A DNA stretch of 64,000 nucleotides from Neolewinella xylanilytica (lineage in GTDB: Bacteria; Bacteroidota; Bacteroidia; Chitinophagales; Saprospiraceae): the NCBI RefSeq assembly GCF_002934605.1, contig NZ_PTJC01000006.1, positions 248,001 through 312,000 on the forward strand. Direction: 5' to 3'. Both the position numbers and the translations under genes were made by a program. The notes under the pieces were generated by a model. The model worked only from the letters and a program-made list of their open reading frames with translations, searched no databases and had not been told where the DNA came from. How positions within the stretch are numbered: position 1 is the first letter of the stretch; every line of letters starts with the position of its first letter. Below, one piece after another: positions 17,285 to 26,259 of this stretch.

Positions 17285-17292
17285 TTAAGGTA
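17285..17292 (-). promoter_or_regulatory. Candidate -7 box (TACCTTAA) for the NAD(P)-binding protein gene
   Basis: Minus-strand TACCTTAA, 50 bases before the start at 17234, resembles other TACCTTnn boxes in the window. Two positions differ from TAnnTTTG, so this is weak on its own. Confidence 0.25.
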
Positions 17293-17467
17293 GCCCGAAT
17301 CGGTGGATTTGAGCCAGGTACGGGCGAGTACGGAGGTCAGGTTCGTGGATCGTCGACGAAAATGGCGGCAATCGGTGAGAAAATAGTTCGTCGCAGGTTA
17401 CATTCATAGTGGTATACGACATAAAGGGCGATAGGACCCTAGCTCGCCTCCCCGAAAACCACTCACT

Positions 17468-20400
17468 ATGAACCCTGGAGCCTCCGGTTGGCCCCTGTTT
17501 TGGGTAACCCTACTCTTCTTTTTACCGTCCGTTCCGATTTACGCCCAGTCCGGCGCGCCCGCCATCCAGGTGTGTGGGGGCGGGCAGACCGTCTGCCTGG
17601 AATCGGAGACCATCAACCTCTGCGTGACGGTTGCGGTCGACCCGGCCTACCCGGAGAAGATCGACAGTTTTGAAATCAACTGGGACGACGGTAGCCTCCC
17701 GGAAAAGTTTGCCGGTACGAACACCTCCTTCAACGTCAACCACCGCTACGATTTCACCGGCTTCTTCGGTACGTGTAGCTACGTCAGCGATCGCAAACTG
17801 GTGTCGTTGAGCACCTACATCGAAGGCGAGTTACGGCCGATTGAAAGCATCTTCCCCCTGACGGCCCTTAATCCCCCCGAAGCCAAATTTGACAACTTCC
17901 CCTCCGTCGTTTGCGTCAACGAGGAAATTTACCTCCAGGACGAATCCTGTCCGGTCAGCGGACTCCTCAAGACCTACGACTTCGGCGACGGCAGCCCAAT
18001 CACCGAGTTCGGCTGGCATACCTTTACTACGACCGGTGAATACACCGTCAAGCTCCTGGTCGAAAACGACTGCGGTACGGACGAGGCCACCCGCCGGATC
18101 CGGGTCATCGACCAGCCGGTCGCGCGCGCCGAGCCCGATTCCGGCTTCGTGAGGGGCTACGACGATCCCTACCGGATCTGCCTGGACGGCACGGCTACCC
18201 TGCGCGTGGACGGGAGCGCGTCGGTGGGCCTCGCCTCCCGCAGGTGGTCCGTAGAGCCCGCCCTGGGTACCACCATCGCGGGCGGCGGCAGCGCCGTCGG
18301 CCGCATCAGCTTCACCCAGCCGGGGCGGTATACCGTATGGTTGAGCGGTCAGAACGAAAACTGTGCCACCGAGGCCCGGGACAGCTTCCAGGTGGAGGTG
18401 GTCACGGCAACCGTACTCCGACTGGACCGCCAGCCGGACGTCTGCGAGGCCTTTGCCTACTGCCCGACGCCGACCGTCGAAGGGGCCACCTATACGCTGA
18501 ACGGTCAGCCGCTAACGGGGTGCTCGCCCGTGCTGGAGGAAGGGACCTACTTCGTGGAAGCCTTCCTGGCCAACGAACTCTGCGGCGATGCTACCCAGCG
18601 GGACACTTTTACCATTAGCGCTCAGGCTACCGCCGTGATCGCGGAATCCGACACCACGCTTTGCGATCGGGACGGCCCGTTAAGGTTAACGGCTACTCCC
18701 CCCGGCGGACAGTGGACCCTCGACGGTCAGCCCTTCGACGGTACCGTCGATCCCGCCACGCTGGCTGCGGGTACCCACCGGATCGCCTACGGCAACGAGC
18801 CCTGCCTGCTTTCCGACGCCATTACGCTGGAGATCGTCAGCTCGGCGGTTACGGTACCCGACGACACCGAGGTGTGCATCGACGCCGGTCCGGTCACCTT
18901 CACGGCCACGCCCGCCGGCGGGATCTTCCTCGGCACGGGCATCGACTCCACCGGCCGGTTTGACCCGTTGACCGCGGGATTGGGGGAGCACGAAATCACC
19001 TACGAATGGGCGGACGGCGAGTTGGCCGGCTGCGGGGGCGCGAATACCTTCCGGGTCACGGTGTCGGAATTGAGCGCCGCCTTCGAAACGCTCTCCTGCG
19101 CCGGAAACGAGGTATGCTTCTCCGTCGACGACCCGGCCAGCTACGAAAGCGTTTCCTGGAATTTCGGTGACGGCCGCAATGCCACGGGGCCCGCACCCTG
19201 TCATACCTTTTCCGGTCCCGGTACCTACGACGTAACGGTTAGCGTTGGCCGGGGTCCCTGTGTGGCAACTTTCACGCGTTCGGTTAGCATTGCACCCGCG
19301 CCCGTCGCCCGATTTACCCTGGACTACGACCCCGACCGCTGCTCCGACCTGCCGGTGATCATCACGAACACCTCCCTGGGGAGCGATCTGGTGTACAACT
19401 GGCAACTGAACGGGGTGACCTTCGCCGATACCACCGACCCCGGGGAGTTGCTGCTGACCTCCCGGATGCGGGATTCGCTGTACGAGATTACCCTGGAGGT
19501 ATCGAACGGCTGTACCACCAGTAGCAGCAGCGAAAGGATTCTGGTGCGCCCACTCCCCACCTCCGATTTTGGCACCGACCAGAACAGTTACTGCTCGGGG
19601 GATACCGTGCTGCTCGCCAACAACGCCATCGGGCAGCCGACGGCCTACGAATGGACACTGGGGGGGCGGATCATCGGCACCGATTCTCTGCCCCCGCTCA
19701 TCGTGCACGAAACGGCCACCCGCGATACGTTGGAGGTCTGCCTGACCACCTACAACGATTGCGGGTTCACGACTACCTGCCGGCCGATCGTCTTCACGCC
19801 CACCGACGTGGAAGCCTTCTTTAACGTGGCGCCTACCGTCGTCTGCGTTGACGATACCGTGCGGCTGACCAGCTTCGCCACGCCGGGCGTCTCGGTGCGC
19901 TACGATTTCGGGAACGGTAACGGCGGCAGCGATCCCAACGCTACGGTGGTGTACCGGCAGCCCGGAACGTACCGCATCGTACAACGGGCCTTCGGCTGCG
20001 GCTCCGATGTATTCGAGAAGACCGTAAGCGTAGTACCCCGGCCCACGGCCCGCTTCGAGCCTCCGGCGGCCATCTGTGCCGGAGCGCCGGTAACATTCCT
20101 AAACCTGAGCGGGGATAGCCTGCGCGCCAGCTGGGATTTCGGCGACGGCAGCGCCCCCCTCGCGGAATACAGCCCAAGCCACGCCTTCGATACCGCCGGC
20201 CGCTACGAGGTATGCCTTACCGTCACGAGTATGGGGCCGGACGGCTGCGACCATACCGTCTGTATGGAGGTGGAGGTCAGTCCTGCACCCCGTCCCGGAT
20301 TCACGTACACGGATAGCCTTTGTCTGGGGTCCGAACTGGCTATCCAATCCACGGCCGTGGGTGACGGCCTGAGTTGTACCTACCGCTTCGGCGACGGTGC

Positions 20401-22246
20401 CACGGCGACCGACTGCTCGCCCGTGCACAACTACGCGGCGGCCGGGGCCTACAACGTGACCCAGGTGGTCACCGATAGCCGGGGGTGCCGCGATAGTACC
20501 CGGCTGCCGGTCTTCGTGCGCAACTTGCCGGAAGCCGATTTTCGGATCCGGTCGCCGGAGGTCTGTTCTCCGGACTCGATCGACATCGTCAACCTGACCA
20601 CGGGGGCGGTGACCTACCAGTGGGACTTCGGTGACTCCCGTACGGAATCCACGATGGAACCCACCCACGCCTACGACGGTCCCGGTGAATATACCGTGAC
20701 GCTCACGGCCTCCGATGGCTTCTGCTCCGATTCGCACAGCGAGCGGGCGATCGTCCACGAAAGCCCGGTAGCCCTGATTGCGGCGGCGGATACCGCGGTC
20801 TGCTTCGGGGAACCCGCGGTGCTGGCGGATGGCTCTTCCGGACCGGTCGCAACGCGGATCTGGGACTATGGAGACGGGACGACGGGCTTTTCCGCCGCGG
20901 CGGATCACCCCTTTCCGGCCGCGGGAAATTACCTGGTGCGGTTACGGGTGACCACCGGTCCCGGGTGTGCGGACTCGACCAGCCAAACGATCGTCGTGCA
21001 CGAGCCCGTGGCGGGAGAACTGGCCCAGCCCGATGCGATCGCCTGTAATGGCCAGGAGACCGCTAGTCTGGAGTGGCAGCCCGGCGGCGGCACCGAACCC
21101 TTCGCCTTCGCCTGGTCGGACGGGGCGGTGACCCAGCGGAACCCGGGCTTACCGGCGGGTTTCTACGCCATCACCGTTACCGACGCCAACGGTTGCGTGC
21201 GGACCGATTCCGCTACGGTTAGCGAACCGGCGGCCGTACTGCCGGGCGCCGAGGCGACCACGGTTACCTGCTTTGGCGGGTCGGACGGCGCGTTGGACCT
21301 GGACGTTTCCGGGGGAACCGCGCCGTATTTGATCCGCTGGGAGGACGGTGGCTCGGGTAACCGCCGGAGCGAGCTGGCCGCCGGGGCATACGCCGTCACC
21401 GTCACGGACGGTCGGGGCTGCGTGCTTCCCTTTAGCCTGGAAGTCCCCGAAAACCCGCCCCTGGTCGTGATCGATTCCATCACCGGAATTTCCTGCTACG
21501 GGGAGAACGACGCGGCCGTCGACCTGGTGGAGATCCGTGGCGGAACCGGTCCGTACGCCGTTACGCTCACCGGTACCGGCTACCGGGAAACCGGAACCAC
21601 CCTCAGCCGTTTCGACCGCCTGGCGCCCGATGTCTATACTTTGGAAGTGGCCGATGCCCTGGGTTGCCTGGAGGAGCGTGACCTGGTCGTCGCCCAGCCG
21701 GACCGGGTGGATCTGGACATCCTGCAGGACAGCGTATACCTCAAACTCGGGGATACCGTCCAACTAACCACCCGCTACAACGCGACCGAGCCGGTATTCA
21801 GCTGGGGGCCGGCCTACGGACTGAGCTGCAATAATTGTCCGAACCCGGTGGCCCGGCCCCACTACACCCAGCGGTACGAGGCGCTCGTGACCGACGCCCG
21901 GGGTTGCAGCGACCGGGACACCGTGGTCGTGGCGGTGGAGATCAATCGGGAGGTCTACCTCCCCAACACCTTCACGCCCAATGGTGACGGGCGCAACGAC
22001 GTGTTCCGCGTGCGGAGCGCCTACCCGGACGCGATCGCCGAGGTAGTCAGTTTCGAGATCCGCGACCGGTGGGGGCTGCTGTTGCACGCAAGACAGTCCT
22101 TCCCGCCGAACGAGCCGTCCTTCGGTTGGGACGGGACCTTCCAGGACGCGCCGGTGGCGGGCGGGCAGTATGTCTACCAGGTGCGGGTGCGCTTTGTGGA
22201 CGGCTTCGAGAAAACGATCAGTGGCAGCATTTTAATCCTTCGATGA
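17468..22246 (+). CDS. Giant cell-surface protein with PKD domains, SprB repeats and T9SS type B tail
   Basis: 1592 residues. After a signal peptide come roughly eight PKD-like domains, recognised by repeated W/DFGDG turns and GxYxVxL strand ends (for example NFGDGRNATG, SWDFGDGSAPLAE, YRFGDGATATD, QWDFGDSRT, IWDYGDGTT). Around residues 1190-1380 are three SprB-type repeats, each with CFGGSDGA-like and AGxYAVTVTDxxGC elements. The C-terminal ~95 residues (VYLPNTFTPNGDGRNDVFRV to the end) form the gliding-motility-associated/type B sorting domain. It should be exported by the type IX system and held on the surface, as an adhesin or gliding protein. It is coupled by ATGA overlap to the PorP/SprF gene. 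Confidence 0.92.
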   Translation: MNPGASGWPLFWVTLLFFLPSVPIYAQSGAPAIQVCGGGQTVCLESETINLCVTVAVDPAYPEKIDSFEINWDDGSLPEKFAGTNTSFNVNHRYDFTGFFGTCSYVSDRKLVSLSTYIEGELRPIESIFPLTALNPPEAKFDNFPSVVCVNEEIYLQDESCPVSGLLKTYDFGDGSPITEFGWHTFTTTGEYTVKLLVENDCGTDEATRRIRVIDQPVARAEPDSGFVRGYDDPYRICLDGTATLRVDGSASVGLASRRWSVEPALGTTIAGGGSAVGRISFTQPGRYTVWLSGQNENCATEARDSFQVEVVTATVLRLDRQPDVCEAFAYCPTPTVEGATYTLNGQPLTGCSPVLEEGTYFVEAFLANELCGDATQRDTFTISAQATAVIAESDTTLCDRDGPLRLTATPPGGQWTLDGQPFDGTVDPATLAAGTHRIAYGNEPCLLSDAITLEIVSSAVTVPDDTEVCIDAGPVTFTATPAGGIFLGTGIDSTGRFDPLTAGLGEHEITYEWADGELAGCGGANTFRVTVSELSAAFETLSCAGNEVCFSVDDPASYESVSWNFGDGRNATGPAPCHTFSGPGTYDVTVSVGRGPCVATFTRSVSIAPAPVARFTLDYDPDRCSDLPVIITNTSLGSDLVYNWQLNGVTFADTTDPGELLLTSRMRDSLYEITLEVSNGCTTSSSSERILVRPLPTSDFGTDQNSYCSGDTVLLANNAIGQPTAYEWTLGGRIIGTDSLPPLIVHETATRDTLEVCLTTYNDCGFTTTCRPIVFTPTDVEAFFNVAPTVVCVDDTVRLTSFATPGVSVRYDFGNGNGGSDPNATVVYRQPGTYRIVQRAFGCGSDVFEKTVSVVPRPTARFEPPAAICAGAPVTFLNLSGDSLRASWDFGDGSAPLAEYSPSHAFDTAGRYEVCLTVTSMGPDGCDHTVCMEVEVSPAPRPGFTYTDSLCLGSELAIQSTAVGDGLSCTYRFGDGATATDCSPVHNYAAAGAYNVTQVVTDSRGCRDSTRLPVFVRNLPEADFRIRSPEVCSPDSIDIVNLTTGAVTYQWDFGDSRTESTMEPTHAYDGPGEYTVTLTASDGFCSDSHSERAIVHESPVALIAAADTAVCFGEPAVLADGSSGPVATRIWDYGDGTTGFSAAADHPFPAAGNYLVRLRVTTGPGCADSTSQTIVVHEPVAGELAQPDAIACNGQETASLEWQPGGGTEPFAFAWSDGAVTQRNPGLPAGFYAITVTDANGCVRTDSATVSEPAAVLPGAEATTVTCFGGSDGALDLDVSGGTAPYLIRWEDGGSGNRRSELAAGAYAVTVTDGRGCVLPFSLEVPENPPLVVIDSITGISCYGENDAAVDLVEIRGGTGPYAVTLTGTGYRETGTTLSRFDRLAPDVYTLEVADALGCLEERDLVVAQPDRVDLDILQDSVYLKLGDTVQLTTRYNATEPVFSWGPAYGLSCNNCPNPVARPHYTQRYEALVTDARGCSDRDTVVVAVEINREVYLPNTFTPNGDGRNDVFRVRSAYPDAIAEVVSFEIRDRWGLLLHARQSFPPNEPSFGWDGTFQDAPVAGGQYVYQVRVRFVDGFEKTISGSILILR

Positions 22247-23325
22247 TGAAGCAATTCTTTACGCGTTACGGCTGGACGGGGCTGGTCTTTTTCCTCCTCG
22301 TTACTGGCCCGCTTCGGGCCCAGGATCCTTTCGTCTCGGATTATTCCCCCGTTGCGCCCCAGCTCAATCCCGCATTGACGGGATTCATTCCGGGGCAGGC
22401 AACGACGCGTGTGGGCGTCGTTGCGCGGGAGCAATGGCGGAGCTTCCTGGAGACGGCCAGCTACCGAACGATTGCCGCTACCGTAGACCACCGCATCTGT
22501 GGCAATAATCGGGGGGATTACTTCGGGCTGGGCCTCAACCTACTGGCCGACTGGCAGGGCGATCCGACGCTTCGAAGAATTGACGGACTGGTAAGTGCCG
22601 CCTTTACCAAAAACCTCAGCGGTAGCTATTACGGTGGCACCTCCATTAGTCTGGGCGCCGAGGCAGGCTTCGTACAGTACGACCTCGATGCCTCCCAGCT
22701 CACCTTCGACCACCAGTTCGGTAACCCCACGGCTCCGGGAGAACGGCTGGATTACTACAACATCGGCTTTCTCGATTACGGGGTGGGTATCCTGTTTACC
22801 TGGCTGGAGGACACCCGCAATGCCCCCAGCGTTTCCGGCGGACTGAGCATCAAGCACCTTGGGCGCCCGCCGACCACCTTCGTGGACGACGGCCGGCCCG
22901 CCTCGATCGCTTCCGACTCGTCCGCCCAACTATCGGCGCGGTGGACCCCCCACGTGAACGCTACCTATCCGCTCTCTCCCACCTATAGCCTTTCCGGCTT
23001 CGCGATGTACAGCTACCAGCGCCCGCACAACCAGCTCTTCCTGCAGGGCATGCTCAACTTCAACCGACCGGGGCGGGGCAACCGGTTGCCGGACACCTTC
23101 CTCAGTCTTGGTGGCGGCTACCGTACCACGCGTGGCGTGACCGGATTCAATTCCGAAGCCCTGGTGGCCAGCGCCCACGTAACGGCCGGCAATTTTCAAC
23201 TGGGCATAAATTACGACGTCAACGTTTCCTCCCTTCGCGCCTCATCCCGCGGGGCGGGCGCGATCGAGCTTTCCCTGACTACGGTGTTCGGAGCATCGGA
23301 TTGCTTGCTTTGTCCTAGTTTTTAG
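22243..23325 (+). CDS. PorP/SprF family type IX secretion-associated outer-membrane protein
   Basis: 360 residues from ATG 22243, whose ATGA overlaps the stop of the surface-protein gene, implying coupled translation (a second ATG follows at 22246). A signal peptide ending LRAQDP leads into SDYSPVAPQLNPALTGF, the characteristic PorP/SprF N-terminus, followed by barrel strands with GLGLNLLADWQGD and GGTSISLGAEAGFVQYDLD. In Flavobacterium, SprF is needed to deliver SprB to the surface; type B substrates are often encoded next to their own PorP/SprF protein, as here. It very likely serves the upstream protein. Confidence 0.93.
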   Translation: MMKQFFTRYGWTGLVFFLLVTGPLRAQDPFVSDYSPVAPQLNPALTGFIPGQATTRVGVVAREQWRSFLETASYRTIAATVDHRICGNNRGDYFGLGLNLLADWQGDPTLRRIDGLVSAAFTKNLSGSYYGGTSISLGAEAGFVQYDLDASQLTFDHQFGNPTAPGERLDYYNIGFLDYGVGILFTWLEDTRNAPSVSGGLSIKHLGRPPTTFVDDGRPASIASDSSAQLSARWTPHVNATYPLSPTYSLSGFAMYSYQRPHNQLFLQGMLNFNRPGRGNRLPDTFLSLGGGYRTTRGVTGFNSEALVASAHVTAGNFQLGINYDVNVSSLRASSRGAGAIELSLTTVFGASDCLLCPSF

Positions 23326-23715
23326 GGAGGGGGAATCGCAAGCGGTGCCGTACCAAGTCCAAGTATCCGGGCCACGACAACGGAAAAAACTGCTGCGGCA
23401 GGGGGAACGAAGATCACGCAGTAAGCGGGATCGAGGACTGATCCGTGCCCGGCTGGTGAGGGACTTACCGCTACGGAATCCAATCCGACGCCGCTACCGT
23501 GCCACGGGCTACTCCGGTCCGGATGGGATCTACCCCATGGACGTTTAGGCGGGTAACGGACCGGGTGCAACTGTGGATCGGGGAGGTGCGGGCCATCCAA
23601 AGCTGTTACGTAATCACGATACCGCCGTTAGAATCCCGTGAACGTTCGGGAGGATTTCAGGAAGGTTGGAACCGTGCTTTGTGGAACATTTCTTCACACA
23701 TTAATCCAAAGCACG
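23326..23715 (+). other. Intergenic stretch between PorP/SprF and a small lipoprotein gene
   Basis: No gene is recognised in these 390 bases. The only structure seen is a 9-bp inverted repeat (23673-23681 and 23707-23715) whose right arm touches the start codon of the lipoprotein gene. Several short open frames look like chance. Confidence 0.5.
23673..23715 (+). promoter_or_regulatory. 9-bp inverted repeat abutting a start codon
   Basis: CGTGCTTTG (23673-23681) and CAAAGCACG (23707-23715) are exact reverse complements, 25 bases apart. The second arm ends one base before ATG 23716. In mRNA this would form a hairpin next to the start codon; as DNA it could be an operator. Confidence 0.45.
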
Positions 23716-23904
23716 ATGCGTATTCCCAAAATTTTCACCCGCACCAGTCTGGTGGGCTTGCTGTCCTTAACCGCCTGCGAACGGGAAGAGCCGCAACTAG
23801 CCATTGCCGATCAACCGACCGACACTTCTCCGCTGGAAGCCGAGTTTTCCATCGAGGATGCGGACCAGCTGGAACTCACGCCCCGACCTGGCTTTCACCG
23901 ATGA
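23716..23904 (+). CDS. Small acidic lipoprotein, apparently frameshifted near its 3' end
   Basis: 62 residues as read. A lipoprotein signal (FTRTSLVGLLSLTACERE) gives a lipidated Cys at about residue 21; the rest is acidic and disordered-looking. The final residues (PRPGFHR) break the pattern. In the +1 frame from 23885 the sequence continues as DLAFTDEAIVENVDFPD and stops at TAA 23936-23938, matching the earlier composition. Removing one C from the CCCC at 23881-23884 would join the two parts into a protein of about 73 residues. No family is recognised. Confidence 0.6.
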   Translation: MRIPKIFTRTSLVGLLSLTACEREEPQLAIADQPTDTSPLEAEFSIEDADQLELTPRPGFHR

Positions 23905-24128
23905 AGCAATTGTCGAAAATGTCGACTTCCCGGATTAATCAGCTCACCTGCGAAAGCGTAAGGAAGTATCGGGTTGACAGTGCGCACTTGTATTACCCGA
24001 ACCGGAGGAGTAAATAAATGGAATCGGTGAAAATGTTGGGACAAAACACAACATTGGCCATCTCGATACCTTACAGCCGCCGTATCTGTATCCAAAACCA
24101 TTGCGACTGCGCCTATACCCCCGAAAGC

Positions 24129-24443
24129 ATGAAAGAAAATCCCGTGACTTCCGACCCTCACCCCCTTGCCGTTAGCGAGTTGTCCGATGACCATCCCTTG
24201 CACCACTGTCGGCAAGAACTCGAAGCTTTGTACCATGTCATTCATTGCCGCTATCAAGATGACAGCGAGCTTTCGGACCGGAGCATCGTCCTCGGCCACC
24301 TAAAGCGCCTGATGATGTCGCTGTGCGCACCTACGCTCCGGGAGCGATTCGACGAAAACAACGTCTGGCTCAACCCGAAAACCGACCAGTACATGGAGGA
24401 AGTGCGCCGGATGTTTGACAAGGAGCCTGACGATAACGGGTAA
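24129..24443 (+). CDS. Hypothetical protein
   Basis: 104 residues from ATG 24129; the frame can be extended to 24018 but that part looks unlike protein (a run of CIQNHCDCAY). No signal peptide or membrane helix is seen. The body is helical and charged (CRQELEALYHVIHCRYQDDS, then RSIVLGHLKRLMMSLC and DQYMEEVRRMFDKEP). Four His and three Cys might be structural or metal ligands, but no known motif is formed. I do not recognise the family, and the gene is supported mainly by its protein-like composition. Confidence 0.45.
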   Translation: MKENPVTSDPHPLAVSELSDDHPLHHCRQELEALYHVIHCRYQDDSELSDRSIVLGHLKRLMMSLCAPTLRERFDENNVWLNPKTDQYMEEVRRMFDKEPDDNG

Positions 24444-24575
24444 AACTGCATCGTTCTCCCGCGACTTGGGTTTCGATTCCTACGATCCCCGTCGGTGAGC
24501 GAAGCCGGAACCGGCTTAAAGTGGTGTTAAGAATCGACGTAGCTGCCTCTTGAACCCTACTTTGGGAAGAAAACC

Positions 24576-25946
24576 ATGATGCTCCGGCACTGCCTGCTTA
24601 TCTGCCTCCTGGTGAGCATATCCGCTATCCGGGTCTCCGGACAAACAGCCATTACGGGTGGCTATGGCTCCGTCGACAGTCTCCTTGCCGCTGAATATCC
24701 CCCGACCGGCCCGGGGATCGCCGTACTGGCCAGCAAGGGGGATAAGATCGTATTCAGAAAAAGCTACGGACTGGCCGATATCAAAAACAACGTCGAGCTA
24801 TCGACGGAGATGATTTTCGAGATCGGCTCCATGACCAAGCAGTTCACCTCCGCCGCGGTACTCCAGCTCGTAGAAGCAGGGCGGGTCAGGCTTGACGATC
24901 CCATTCGGGCCTACGTGAGCGGGTTTCCCGAAAAGCCATACCCGATAACGATTCACCAGCTGCTATCGCAGACTTCCGGTATACCGGAATTTTTCGACGT
25001 GGACGAGAGTGAGTTTGATAAGCTGGCTACCGTGCACACCCCGGAGGAGTTGATCGACTACTACCGCGATCGCCCCCTCGACTTCGAGCCGGGAACGGAA
25101 TTTGCCTACAGCAACTCGAATTACCCGCTACTGGGATTGGTCGTTGAGCGCGTAACTGGCATACCACTGGCCGAGTACTTCGAACGCTTTATTTTCACGC
25201 CGCTCGGGATGGACCATACCTCGCTATGGTATTCGAGCGAGCGCCCCCCCGTCCCGGTAGGGTACCGGCTGAATGCTGCCGGCGAACAGGTGCGCTCCCC
25301 CCCAATCGACGGCTCGACGGTGTACGCGGCCGGAGGCATCGTCTCCACCCTGGGAGATCTATACCGTTGGAATAACGAGTTAAAACGACCGACCCACCTC
25401 TCCAAACGAATCGTCAGTCAGTTGATCCGGGAGAAGAAGACGACCGACAAAGCCGGCACGGGCTACGGCTACGGGTTCTTTGTCGGCGAGTGGAACGGTC
25501 ACCGCCTAATCCACCACGGGGGCAACATGTACGGCTTCACCAGCGCAGCGATGTACCTGCCGAAACCGGACGTCTTCGTTTGCGTGCTGGCCAACAGCGC
25601 CTTTGCCAACACGGAAAACATCGCCCGATTCGTCGCCGGTCACCTCCTCGAAGCACCCATTGCCTACTACCGACAACTCGCTCCCCACGTACTGCAGGAC
25701 TACGTAGGGCGGTATATCCTCGAAGGGCCCACCGAAAAGCAGATCGACATTAAGCTACACGAAGGCGTACTGGTTGTCCACTTCCCCGATAATCCCGCAA
25801 GTGACGTATCGGTCTACGGCGACGGCCCCGACACCTTTTCCTCCCCGCGGGTCGATCTCAGCATGGTCTTTGCGCGGGAGCAGGGCGCCGTGGTGGGTTT
25901 TACCGCTTACCAGGGTGGGGCGTTCGCGTTCCGAAGGGTGCCCTAA
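24576..25946 (+). CDS. Serine hydrolase of the beta-lactamase/class C penicillin-binding fold
   Basis: 456 residues with an N-terminal signal peptide ending near RVSGQTA. Catalytic motifs of the family are present: S85-x-x-K88 in GSMTKQF, Y178-S-N180 in FAYSNSNYPLLG, and HHGG (313-316), standing in for KTG. After residue ~355 comes a beta-rich tail with YVGRYILEGPTEKQIDI, like the DUF3471/lipocalin-like tails of esterase-type members. Such enzymes may be peptidases, esterases or D-aminopeptidases rather than true beta-lactamases. A TACTTTG box 20-odd bases upstream could be its promoter. Confidence 0.88.
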   Translation: MMLRHCLLICLLVSISAIRVSGQTAITGGYGSVDSLLAAEYPPTGPGIAVLASKGDKIVFRKSYGLADIKNNVELSTEMIFEIGSMTKQFTSAAVLQLVEAGRVRLDDPIRAYVSGFPEKPYPITIHQLLSQTSGIPEFFDVDESEFDKLATVHTPEELIDYYRDRPLDFEPGTEFAYSNSNYPLLGLVVERVTGIPLAEYFERFIFTPLGMDHTSLWYSSERPPVPVGYRLNAAGEQVRSPPIDGSTVYAAGGIVSTLGDLYRWNNELKRPTHLSKRIVSQLIREKKTTDKAGTGYGYGFFVGEWNGHRLIHHGGNMYGFTSAAMYLPKPDVFVCVLANSAFANTENIARFVAGHLLEAPIAYYRQLAPHVLQDYVGRYILEGPTEKQIDIKLHEGVLVVHFPDNPASDVSVYGDGPDTFSSPRVDLSMVFAREQGAVVGFTAYQGGAFAFRRVP

Positions 25947-26259
25947 ATCCTGGGTTCAAGGGGGGTAACCGACATGAGGCGTAGGTAAATCCGCTTACCT
26001 TCGGAGGGTAGTAGTTTTCTGCGTCATGCTTCACTTTGAGCAGGAGGGCAACCGCGATTATTGACCTGGCTGCACCATCCCCAATGGTCGAGGCGTATAG
26101 CAAAGCCTTGTAAATTCCAGGTCGACCCAGCAGTTTGCGGACCGGATCCCACGGTACGCTTACCACATTTTGGCCCTCGCCCCATAGGGGAAAAGGCTTA
26201 TTTTCGGGATGTCGCCTCCGTCTTCCATCCCCCCACCAGCACTTAATACCCGAATTTCA
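25947..26259 (+). other. Intergenic stretch without recognised gene
   Basis: 313 bases between the serine hydrolase and the T9SS-exported protein. A minus-strand open frame (25900-26166) has no protein features and overlaps the hydrolase end; no repeats, hairpins or clear promoter boxes were seen. Confidence 0.4.
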
